Below are positions 12,185 to 21,749 of a DNA stretch of 64,000 nt, one piece after another; the first letter of the stretch is position 1, and each line of letters opens with the position of its first letter. This DNA comes from Arachis hypogaea (Eukaryota; Streptophyta; Magnoliopsida; Fabales; Fabaceae), in NCBI RefSeq assembly GCF_003086295.3, contig NC_092038.1, positions 128,925,518 to 128,989,517 of the forward strand. Reading direction: 5' to 3'. The notes under the pieces were generated by a model. That model did not search any database. It saw nothing but the letters and a program-made list of their open reading frames with translations, and had not been told where the DNA came from. Made by a program: the position numbers and the translations under genes.

Positions 12185-12295
12185 TTGCGCCGCCCAGTTT
12201 TCTTTCTCTCTCTCCCAATCCTAATTATCTCTTATTCTTTTCTCCTCTTATTTTTCTCTCCTTTTAATAATTGTTTCTTCTATTTTCTGTACTTC

Positions 12296-12338
12296 TTTGC
12301 TTGAGGACAAGCAAACCTTTAAGTTTGGTGTTGACGCT
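12296..12338 (+). repeat. Internal copy of the pre-3'LTR motif
   Basis: TTGCTTGAGGACAAGCAA, then a short gap and TTTAAGTTTGGTGTTG, is found here and again at 13447-13482 directly before the 3' LTR. The ttgaggacaagcaa / aagtttggtg pair is characteristic of the 3' end of plant Tat-type Gypsy elements. The internal copy suggests a duplicated 3' end. Confidence 0.7.
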
Positions 12339-12884
12339 GCGCGTATTGGTTTTCTGGCACCAAAAGGGAGGCGAATCATCTTCACGGAGGAGCACAACCT
12401 GAAAAATAAAGCGACCGCAAGGATAACTAAGGTGGTTGAGTTCCTTTCATTTTTATTCATCCTTTCTTTTTCTATGTTATGTTCCGGTTTTCTGCTATTT
12501 TACTTTGTCTGTTGCATGATCTTTTATTAGTTAGAATCCTAGGATTAGTTTTCTTTTAATTGCTTTAATTCTGAAAAGATGTTTCATGTACCACTCATTG
12601 AACTTGAATATAAAAAGAAAAGAAAAAGAAGTGATGTATTGCATGAGAAATTGAGTTAATTTTAAGAATAGTCTGATTTACTTAAAGGTGGTGGTATTTT
12701 CTGTGATTTTTGAATGCATGATATGAACAGTGCATATTTGAATTTGAATCAAGGGATGTTGATGTATAAGGAACAGGAATTTAGAGAATTATTATGACTT
12801 CTCTGAAATAAACAAAAATTTAATCCTTGAAGCAAAAGAAACAGCAAAAGAAAAAAAATCATTATATAAATAAATAAACAAAAG

Positions 12885-13200
12885 CAAGGTCCAAGGCTCT
12901 GAGCATCAATGACTAGGGAGGTCGGACATGATTAAAAGCTCAAAGAGTTGTTTCCCTAGTCATATGCTTGTAGTGTGACTGTGTCAAGTAATCCTTGAGA
13001 CAGAACATTTAGAGTCGAGACCGAGTGCGTTTAACAGAGTATGCCAAAGGCTTTGAGCACCACTGTCTAGGAGTAACTGAAAGAAAAATCAGAACTCAAA
13101 GAGAGTTCCCCAGTTAAGTTCTTGTGGTGTTTCTGTGTCAAGTAAAGCTTAAGACAAAACATTTAAAGTCACAACTAGGCTCAAGGTGCAAAGCACCAAA
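12885..13200 (+). repeat. Two diverged tandem units of about 150 bp
   Basis: The first unit reads aaggctctgagcatcaatgactaggga ... tgtgtcaagtaatccttgagacagaacattta. It is followed by aaggctttgagcaccactgtctagga ... tgtgtcaagtaaagcttaagacaaaacattta. Order and spacing are conserved, with many substitutions. The function is unknown; it may be an RNA-structural region of the element. Confidence 0.7.
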
Positions 13201-13482
13201 GAAAAATAAATTAAAGTAAATTTTGCTGTGTTCAAGGATTAAACTGAAATATAAAGATCAGAGAATTCATAATATTATCTGGATTCTAATTCCGAATGAC
13301 ATTAACATTCTTCTGATTCAAAGGAGTGTGAGATGCCAAACCTATTCAGGATTACAATTATAAACCCCACTATAAAAAGAGACATGAGCTTAATCAAACT
13401 CTCATTCTCATGCAAATTCACATCATAAGCTTATATTAGTTTTGGTTGCTTGAGGACAAGCAACAGTTTAAGTTTGGTGTTG

Positions 13483-14897
13483 TGATGCGTGAGCATCTTA
13501 TCTATCTTTTTCTAGTGAATTTGCATCTAAATTATTGAGTTTAATTTAGAATTAATTATATTTTAGCCACTATGGATGCTATTTTGAGTTTTGTGCAATA
13601 TTATTTATTTTAGGTAGCATTCAGAGAGATTTGATGAAGTTTCTGCAGAGAAAAAGAAGAAACCAAAGAGATGACCAGCGAAGACCGACGCGGACGCATG
13701 GCTCACGCGACTGCGCGGAATGGAGAAATCGCAATGACGCGATCGCATGCCTGACGCGAACGCGTGGACTGGAATATGCACAAATGACGCGAACGCGTGG
13801 ACGACACGAACGCGTCACATACGCGATCTGCAATAATACAGAAAATGCTGGGGTGATTTCTGGGCTGTTTTGACCCACTTTCCAGCCCAGAAAACACAAA
13901 TTAGAAGCTACAGAATGGACAAAGTAAGTGGTCCCCACCCATCAACTGAAAATCTATTAATTAATTCAAATTTAAATTCAAATCTTATCTTTTAGGAAAA
14001 GATATTATTTTTATTTTTAGATAATTAGATTTTAAATTAATTAGGATTAGTTATAAAAAGGGGAGACTTCTCTTCTATTAGGTACATTACATTGGAGGGA
14101 TTCCATTAGGGAATTCTATACAAATTTACATTCTATATTTCATGAGCAACTAAACCTCCATTGTTAAGGTTAGGAGCTCTGTCTATTTGTATGGATTGAT
14201 TTTATTACTTTTTCTATTTCAATTTATGTTTTGGATTTATATTTAAGAATTGTTTTCGTTCTTTATCTTATGAATTTGGGTGGAACGGAAGTATGACCCT
14301 CTTTCTATTTGAGTTCTTGTATAACTTGGAAAAGCTCTATACTTGAACAACAGCTTGAAAACATATTCTCCTGAATTCTAATTATCTGGATTTAACGGGA
14401 TACGTGACATATAATCCTTTTATTATTTGGGTAATTAGAGTTTTTGTGGCATGTAAACTGGAATTTGATCATGTACCCTTTAATTGGAATTAATTGACCA
14501 AGGAATTGGCTGTTAATGAATTTTAGAGGAGACTAGGAAGGTATAAGGAATTAGGGTCTAGTCACATATATTTTGCCATAAATTAAATCCTACATAATTA
14601 AAATAGTTAGTAAGAAAAGTTAATCCGGAAAAATAGATAACTCTGAAGCCTTAACTGTTTATCCATATTTTATTCCCAATTTATTTAATTATCTATACTT
14701 TTGATATTTTGAATTCGAACTTAAACCTTTTGAACATCTCAAAATCAATTTCTGCTTGCCTAACTAAGCCAATCAATCAATCATTGTTGCTTGATCCATC
14801 AATCCTCGTAGGATCGACCCTTACTCACGTAAGGTATTACTTGGTACGACCCGGTGCACTTGCCGGTTAGTAAGTGTGGGTTATAAATTCCGCACCA
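13483..14897 (+). repeat. 3' LTR of the Gypsy element
   Basis: This 1,415-bp repeat runs TG to CA. Relative to the 5' LTR it has 17 extra bases in the acgcg block (about 13796-13812) and three near its end (ggttagtaagtg against ggttaagtg). Other differences are scattered single bases. Confidence 0.93.
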
Positions 14898-14902
14898 GTC
14901 CG

Positions 14903-15789
14903 CGTTGGTTATGCGTGGGGATGGTTGTGTTTTGCGATGGCTTGATTTGTGAAGAGATTTGACTCAGCTAACTATTGCCCGGTCAAAAAGTTGGGTCTGC
15001 AAACACCTTTCTTGGAGTATGAAGACGGTCAGCTCCATCCTGGCAGGATGCATCACATGCATTTAGAATTGCACCAGTCAGCCAAACATAAGTTTCATGT
15101 GCAATAGTGTGCCAAAGAATTTCGGCACACCGAATCCGTGCCCATTTTAGATGGACTATAAGGGCTTGTTTGGGAAGTTTTAAAAGTAACTTTTTCGAGT
15201 TTTTGATTTATGAAAAGTAGTAGTATTAATGTCTGGTATAATTTTCAAAACTAAATTGCAGCTTTTTAAAAAGTTATTTATGAGTTTATAGAGAAGTTAA
15301 AAAAATGACTTTTCTCATAATACTATTTTTTTATCACATTTCTATAAAATAAGTATTTTTAGAACTAAAAATTTAAATACAAAATAATTTATTTATAAAC
15401 TACTTTTAATATAACTATTTATTATTTAAGCTATTTTTTCAAAAGTAATTTAATTAAATTATTTATCTAAACTGGACCTAAATTTATAACACATACAGCT
15501 ACAAGAAAATGAATATCTTCATTTTAAAAATGCTATTTGTACGTTAGAAATTAACCATTAAATCAAATATTATATAGTTGTATCTAAATAACTGATTTTT
15601 TATTTATACGTGTCATGATTTCATTTATCAGTACAATACAAGTTACAACTTGGGTATTGATATGCAAGTAAGTTAACATAATTAAATAAAGAAAAAAAAT
15701 TTAAGAATTAGTATAATTTATTATTTTTTGCTAGTAATTTTAGTTATCAATCTAATTTATTTAGTTTAATAATTTAACAATATACTTTT
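14903..15789. other. Continuation of the Mutator-like region, then a possible MITE
   Basis: The sequence 14903-15150 continues the Ulp1-side flank interrupted by the Gypsy element and has no readable gene. Around 15163-15480 a segment begins agggcttgtttggga and ends tctaaactggaccta, imperfectly inverted ends like those of hAT-type MITEs; this is weak. The rest to 15789 is AT-rich. Confidence 0.35.
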
Positions 15790-17718
15790 TGATGGTTTCA
15801 GTGGCTAAAAGAAGGGGGATTGAATCTTAGCCTCTTTTTCACTTCAGAATACTTGCTAGTCTTTGAAACAATTTTTGGAGATTTTTTTTATTTTTGTCTC
15901 GTCTCTAGCCACAAGACTTTTTCTTTTTGTCTCGTCACTTGACACGAGATATTTTGCAGTTTTATCTCTTGTGCAGCAGAAATAGAAAATGGAGTAGAAG
16001 AGAAAGAAAATTATACCCAGACATATCCTGGTTCGGCTGCTAAGTGCAGTGCAGCCTACATCCAGTCTCCATCACAAGGATGATAGAATTTCACTATAAT
16101 CATTCTTGATTACAAGCACTAATTCTCCTTAGGAACTACCCTTCCTATCTGGGACAAGTCCAGAATTCTACACCTAATCCTGAACTTGACTCGGTCACTG
16201 CCAAGCTTTCAACTGTAAAGTGCTAACCCAACTTACAAGGGGATTCCCACATAATCATGAAACACAACACAGATGTACAAAGGACATCTATGGCTTTTTC
16301 TTTTAATTTTGCACTCTGTGCCTTTTTTCGCTCTATGACTTTTTCATACAAACCTCACAGTTTGTCTTTTTTCATGAGACTCAAGACAGACAAAATTAAA
16401 CAGAAAAATACAAAACAGAATACATTGAAGGAGAAGAAACTCTACTAGCTTCGGTAGATATGAGAACACTGTACCTTGCACTCTCACTCCTTTCTCCTTG
16501 AATCAAACTCTGACTGTTCACCCTTACTTATAGGGAGAAGCCTTCAAGGTTGAAACTAAACAAACCAAGTTAATATCCTTCTTCAAAACAGAACCGGTTC
16601 GGCCAGAGAGAGAGAAGAGATAACCCATGCAAAACCCAACATGCAATTATCTCTAGTCCTTCCTTGGTCACCAATCTTCATCAATCCAAGCCATTCATCT
16701 TTTCTTGTTCTCCAAGATGAACTCCTGGCCCTTGATGCTTTATGATGATGATAGCTTCATCTGCTCCTATCTCTGCCTCTTCCATCACGTAGCCACTGTA
16801 GCTACCTCCTGTGGTGGTTGAGCAAGATCAGAGACAAGCCATCCCTCCAAGGATCTTCTTATCTGACCGAGATCTTCTCTACCATTTTTGGTATGGAGAA
16901 GTCAAGATCTCTTCACAAAATTTTACCACAAATGAATGATAATCTTAGCCACAGCATACTTTTAGTTTTCTTTTTCTTGCCATCGTTTTGATAGTCTTGT
17001 GGCGTGCTTCTTCTTCTCTATGGTAGCTTGCTATAGCTTCCATGGTTGTTGAGTGATATGACCGAAAAAGAAGAGAGGAAAGATGAGAGAGAAGATAGTA
17101 TTGGAAGAAAAAGCTATTAAATGAGATTAAACAAATTAATTGAAAAGAAATTGCTTTTACTTCCCTGAGTAGCATGTAGCATTAATGCTATCAATCATGT
17201 CAATGACAATCTCTCTCATAGTTCCCATGCATTTATTAACTTCACTTTAATGAGATTTGAATTCCATCACATGGTGAAGCATGAGATCCGTTGGAGACAT
17301 AAAGTAATAAAAACATTTGCTTTTCTTTTCAATTGGTTTCGGATCATGCATGAGAGATAATTTGGGCTTATGGTAATGTTTGAATTCTGGTCCAAATAAT
17401 CACAAATTGCTTCAGCCACTTGATATAGAAAACTTTCAACAAGGCTGAATGTTTATAAGCACATTGGACCTGCAATAGTGATTTGGACTGGCCCAAATAA
17501 TCACAGTGATTTTAATTAGTTTGTATCAGTGTTGAATTACAATCAAATTGGGCTTACAACAATTTTTCTTTTTCGTTCGACCCAAACAAAAATAAAACCT
17601 ACATAGCAAAAATTATTTTAATTAACATATATTAATCAAAATTAAATTAATAATTTTGCTGTTAATAATATTTCATCATCATCAATTTAAAATAGAATTT
17701 TCTAAACTCATCACTTTT
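15785..17718 (-). mobile_element. Solo LTR of a SIRE-type Copia family, TSD CTTTT
   Basis: The sequence 15790-17713 runs from TGATGGTTTCAG to AAACTCATCA and matches, with indels, both LTRs of the Copia element at 49742-60938, in the same orientation. A perfect CTTTT duplication flanks it (15785-15789 and 17714-17718). No internal region is present, so it arose by recombination between the LTRs of a complete element. At about 1.92 kb it is longer than the other two (1.78 kb). Frames within it are not genes. Confidence 0.9.
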
Positions 17719-18061
17719 AAATATTATTAATTAATTACTACCAAAAAAAATAAATTTATTAGTTCTCTAACATTTTTCTCGTACGAATACATTTTCACCA
17801 AAATATAGGAACTAAAACCCTCAAAGCCTCTTACTTATGAGGTTTAATTAGATGTTTGAATTATCATGAAGCAAAGGTTTCTTTTTTAAAAAATTTTACC
17901 TTTTCATAACAAATGCTAATGCTTTGTGAAAAAAAAAGTGCAGCATTTTTTAAAATTTAATTTATTATTAAAAATAAAAAATAAAAACAAAAATTAAATA
18001 TTCTAAATTTTAAATTTTAAACCTAAACAATTAATATAAAATACAACAAATAAAAAATTAA

Positions 18062-21000
18062 ATTTTATTTAATTAACAACAACAACAACAAAGCCTTATC
18101 CCACTAAGTGGGGTCGGCTACATGAATCAAACGACGCCATTGTGCTCTGTCATGTATCATGTCTACAGAGAGACCGTTTACATGTAGATCTCGTTTGACC
18201 ACCTCATGGATGGTCTTCTTAGGTCTTCCTCTGCCTTTCGCCCTTTGTCCATCTTCCATCTCATCCACCCTCCTGACTGGATGTTCTATCGGTCTTCTTC
18301 TCACATGTCCAAACCACCTGAGACGCGATTCAACCATCTTTTCCACAATGGGTGCTACTCCAACTCTCTCCCTTATATCTTCATTCCTTATTTTATCCAA
18401 TCGCGTGTGACCACTCATCCATCTCAACATCTTCATCTCTGCCACACTCAGCTTATGTTCGTGCTCTCCTTTAGCCGCCCAACACTCCGTACCATACAGC
18501 ATAGCCGGTCTTATAGCGGTGCGATAGAATTTACCTTTAAGTTTTAAAGGCACTTTTTTGTCGCATATAAAACCAGATGCACTCCGCCATTTTGACCAAC
18601 CTGCTTGGATCCTATGATTTACATCATGTTCAATCTCTCCATTATCCTGTATGATGCACCCAAGATACTTAAAACTTTTAACTTTTCGTAAGGTGTTCTC
18701 TCCAATTTTCACCTCTATATTGGAGTTTTCCCTTCTTAGACTGAACTTACATTCCATATATTCCGTCTTGCTACGGCTTATGCACAGACCATACACTTCT
18801 AGAGCTTCTCTCCATAACTCCAACTTCTTATTTAGGTCTTCCCTTGACTCTCCCATAAGGACGATATCATCGGCAAAAAGCATGCACCATGGCACAGGCT
18901 CTTGGATGTGCTCTGTGAGTACTTCCAAGACTAATGTGAAAAGGTATGGACTTAAGGATGATCCCTGGTGTAATCCTATACCAATAGGGAATTCCTCTGT
19001 CACACCACCTTGAGTCTTCACACTAGTTGTGGCCCCATCATACATGTCTTTAATTGCCCGAATATATGTGATCCTTACTCTCCTCTTTTCTAAAACCTTC
19101 CATAAGACCTCTCTTGGTACCCTATCATACGCTTTTTCCAAATCAATAAACACCATGTGTAGATCCCTTTTATTACTACGATACCTCTCCATCATCCTTC
19201 TTAATAGGTATATCGCTTCAGTGGTAGATCTGCCTGGCATAAATCCAAATTGGTTCTCTGTTACTTGTGTCTCTTTTCTCAACCTCCGTTCTATCACCCT
19301 TTCCCATAACTTCATAGTATGACTCATAAGCTTAATCCCTCTATAATTTCCGCAACTTTGTATATCCCCCTTATTCTTGTAGATAGGTACCAAGGTGCTC
19401 TTTCTCCACTCATCAGGCATCTTCTTTGACCTTAAAATCTCATTAAAAAGCTTGGTTAACCAGTTGATGCCTTTTCCTCCAAGACCCTTCCAAACCTCAA
19501 TCGGGATATTATCAGGTCCTACTGCCCTGCCATTTTTCATCTGCTTTAGAGCCTCTTTTACCTCGAAGTCTCGAATCCTTCGATAGTAGTCCAAGTTTTG
19601 ATCTTCTTCCCTTGTGCATAATCGACCAAGGCTCGGAAGAGTCTTCTGTCCCTCATTAAATAACTCGTAGAAGTAGCTCTTCCACCTTTCATTAATCTTC
19701 TCCTCTTGAGCCAACACCTCTCCATCCTTATCCTTTATGCACTTAACCTGATCCAAATCTCTCGTTCTTCTTTCCCGGCTCTTTGCAATTCTATATATAC
19801 CTTTTTCTCCTTCTTTCGTGTCCAAAGACTGGTAGAGACCCTCATATGCTCTTGTTCTTGCTTCACTTACAGCCACTTTTGTCTCTTTCTTAGCCGCCTT
19901 ATATTTTTCCCAGTTATCTGCATTGCGGCATAAAGACCACTCTTTAAAGCATTCTCTTTTTATCTTTATCTTTTCTTGTATACTCGCATTCCACCACCAG
20001 GACTCCTTGTCTCTTGGTCCTATTCCTTTAGATTCACCAAAACTTTCTTTTGCTGTTCTTCTAATAACTTCTGCCATCTCCCTCCACATCTCTTCCGCGC
20101 TTCCATTCCCATCCCACCTTGCCTCTTCTCCTACCCGTCTTAGGAAGCTTCTTTGTTCCTCACCTTTCATCCGCCACCACCTCGTCCTTGGGTTTTTCGT
20201 ATGATGTCTTTTCCTCAACTTTTGCTCAACGCGAAAATCCATGACGAGCACCCTATGTTGTGTTGTTAAACTCTCTCCCGGGATAATTTTACAGTTAATG
20301 CAAAATTTCCGGTCGACTCTCCTCAACAAGAAGAAGTCGATTTGAGAGCTTGTCATGCCACTCTTATAGGTTATAAGATGTTCGTCTCTCTTTTTAAAAC
20401 ATGTATTTGCGATGAGAAGATCAAAAGTTGAGGAAAAGTCCAAAATAGTTTTACCCTCGGCATTGATCACCCCGAAACCATGGCCTCCGTGAATACTCCC
20501 ATATCCAGTCACTTCTCTCCCAACATGGCCATTTAAATCTCCTCCTAAGAAAATCTTATCTCCCAAAGATATGCCTTGAACTAAACTCTCTAGATCCTCC
20601 CAAAACCTTATCTTGTGTTGTTCGTCCGAACCCACTTGCGGTGCATAGGCGCTAATCACATGAAAAGCACCTCCCTCCACCACAAGTTTGATAGAGATGA
20701 TCCGATCTCCCACCCTCTTGACATCAACTACGTCCTTCTTCCACTGCTTATCCACAATTATTCCAACTCCATTCCTATTCTTCACCTTTCCTGTATACCA
20801 AAGTTTGAAACCAGAGGAATCCAACTCCCTAGCCTTTGCACCAACCCATTTCGTTTCTTGTAGGCACATAATGTTAATCTTCCTCCTTGTCATGGTATCC
20901 ACCACCTCTATGGACTTTCCTGTTAGAGTGCCTATGTTCCATGTCCCAAATCTCAACCTTTTGTCGCTTCGACCTTTACCTTTTCCTTTGTGAACTAGCT

Positions 21001-21296
21001 TATTTACCCTCGTCCGTTCACGAAAACGCGAGAACCCTTGCTCATTTAACACTACATCCGGGCACCGATGCAGCGGCTCTTGCTTTGACACCGTACTCGA
21101 GCCATACGGCGCGTTACTTCCGGGTAACGACCTAGCTTTAGCGCAATAATGTCTTTGATTCATGTCATGAGGGGTTCGGCTATATTTTTACGTTGGTTGC
21201 CGAAGACCTAACACAACTCTCCTCCTTTATCCGGACTTGGGACCGGCTATGTACCGCAAGTGTAACATAGGCGGAGTTATTTTATTTAATTAACAA
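18062..21296 (-). mobile_element. Full-length RTE-clade LINE with perfect 18-bp TSD
   Basis: The element body is 18079-21278 on the minus strand. It is flanked by identical 18-bp copies of ATTTTATTTAATTAACAA (18062-18079 and 21279-21296; the last bases may overlap the CAA tail). Its 3' end (left) is a (TTG)n tail on the element strand and its 3' UTR is very short, both typical of RTE elements. A 115-bp 5' leader precedes the single ORF. No lesion is visible. Confidence 0.93.
18104..21163 (-). CDS. RTE LINE ORF: AP endonuclease plus reverse transcriptase, intact
   Basis: A single uninterrupted frame of 1,019 residues. An apurinic/apyrimidinic-type endonuclease comes first (FGTWNIGTL about residue 72, QETKW about 100, GGDLNGHVG about 208). 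The reverse transcriptase has [12 protein letters not shown] near 672, [12 protein letters not shown] and the [10 protein letters not shown] active site near 762. A conserved C-terminal region with WFGHVRRRP follows. The product would nick the target and copy its own RNA there (target-primed reverse transcription). The first ATG is used; the exact start is uncertain because the N-terminal 60 residues are low in motifs. No RNase H domain is seen, as expected for RTE. It may be active; expression cannot be judged from sequence. Confidence 0.93.
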   Translation of the reverse strand: MNQRHYCAKARSLPGSNAPYGSSTVSKQEPLHRCPDVVLNEQGFSRFRERTRVNKLVHKGKGKGRSDKRLRFGTWNIGTLTGKSIEVVDTMTRRKINIMCLQETKWVGAKARELDSSGFKLWYTGKVKNRNGVGIIVDKQWKKDVVDVKRVGDRIISIKLVVEGGAFHVISAYAPQVGSDEQHKIRFWEDLESLVQGISLGDKIFLGGDLNGHVGREVTGYGSIHGGHGFGVINAEGKTILDFSSTFDLLIANTCFKKRDEHLITYKSGMTSSQIDFFLLRRVDRKFCINCKIIPGESLTTQHRVLVMDFRVEQKLRKRHHTKNPRTRWWRMKGEEQRSFLRRVGEEARWDGNGSAEEMWREMAEVIRRTAKESFGESKGIGPRDKESWWWNASIQEKIKIKRECFKEWSLCRNADNWEKYKAAKKETKVAVSEARTRAYEGLYQSLDTKEGEKGIYRIAKSRERRTRDLDQVKCIKDKDGEVLAQEEKINERWKSYFYELFNEGQKTLPSLGRLCTREEDQNLDYYRRIRDFEVKEALKQMKNGRAVGPDNIPIEVWKGLGGKGINWLTKLFNEILRSKKMPDEWRKSTLVPIYKNKGDIQSCGNYRGIKLMSHTMKLWERVIERRLRKETQVTENQFGFMPGRSTTEAIYLLRRMMERYRSNKRDLHMVFIDLEKAYDRVPREVLWKVLEKRRVRITYIRAIKDMYDGATTSVKTQGGVTEEFPIGIGLHQGSSLSPYLFTLVLEVLTEHIQEPVPWCMLFADDIVLMGESREDLNKKLELWREALEVYGLCISRSKTEYMECKFSLRRENSNIEVKIGENTLRKVKSFKYLGCIIQDNGEIEHDVNHRIQAGWSKWRSASGFICDKKVPLKLKGKFYRTAIRPAMLYGTECWAAKGEHEHKLSVAEMKMLRWMSGHTRLDKIRNEDIRERVGVAPIVEKMVESRLRWFGHVRRRPIEHPVRRVDEMEDGQRAKGRGRPKKTIHEVVKRDLHVNGLSVDMIHDRAQWRRLIHVADPT

Positions 21297-21749
21297 AAAA
21301 TATAATATTTATTATTTAAGAGTATTTGAGAACGAGACTGTTTTTGTTAATGTGTTATAACTCAAATGATATAGTCTTTTTATACTCATCGTAGATTCGA
21401 ATCTCCCTATTTTTTATTTAAAAAAAAAAAAAAGAGAACGAGGCTGTTTTCCGTTGAGGAGTGTCAATAACGCAAATTAAAGTGTTTATAATAAATCAAA
21501 TGGCATCAAGATATTACCCCTTGCCCTCTCAGCTAAGTTACAAGTTACAGATTGATACCTACGGGAGGATCTCTTTTCAGTTCATTATGGTAAAGAAGGG
21601 GTTTCTACTTTCTACTGCTTTGAACCAAGTTTCAAGGTCATCTCTTCAAATTCCTCTATCATTGTAGATACACATTGTGTCAGCCTAACTTCATTCATAA
21701 GATACTCTAATATATATTTTTACATTTATCTACCATTGTACATATCAGG
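21297..21749. other. Spacer between RTE and the glutamate receptor gene
   Basis: AT-rich sequence with an A-run near 21419-21433. It includes the 3' UTR of the minus-strand receptor gene, whose poly(A) site is not recognisable with confidence. No other gene is supported. Confidence 0.4.

Larger units (their letters stand above)
8180..14902 (+). mobile_element. Non-autonomous Ty3/Gypsy-type LTR retrotransposon with TSD GTCCG
   Basis: Two long direct repeats (8185-9579 and 13483-14897) both begin TGATGCGTGAGC and end TTCCGCACCA, and the whole is flanked by a perfect 5-bp duplication GTCCG (8180-8184 and 14898-14902). A primer-binding-like TGGCGCCGTTG follows the first LTR. The internal 3.9 kb has only a gag-like relic and no protease, RT, RNase H or integrase that I can find. 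It must therefore depend on a partner for mobility. The gag motif and PBS style suggest the Tat/Athila branch, and Arachis is known for such partner-dependent families (FIDEL/Feral), but the family name is inference. It inserted 44 bp upstream of the Ulp1 relic's ATG. Confidence 0.93.

Noticed and set aside
18159..21135. Many plus-strand frames across the RTE
   Set aside because: Shadows of the intact minus-strand ORF.
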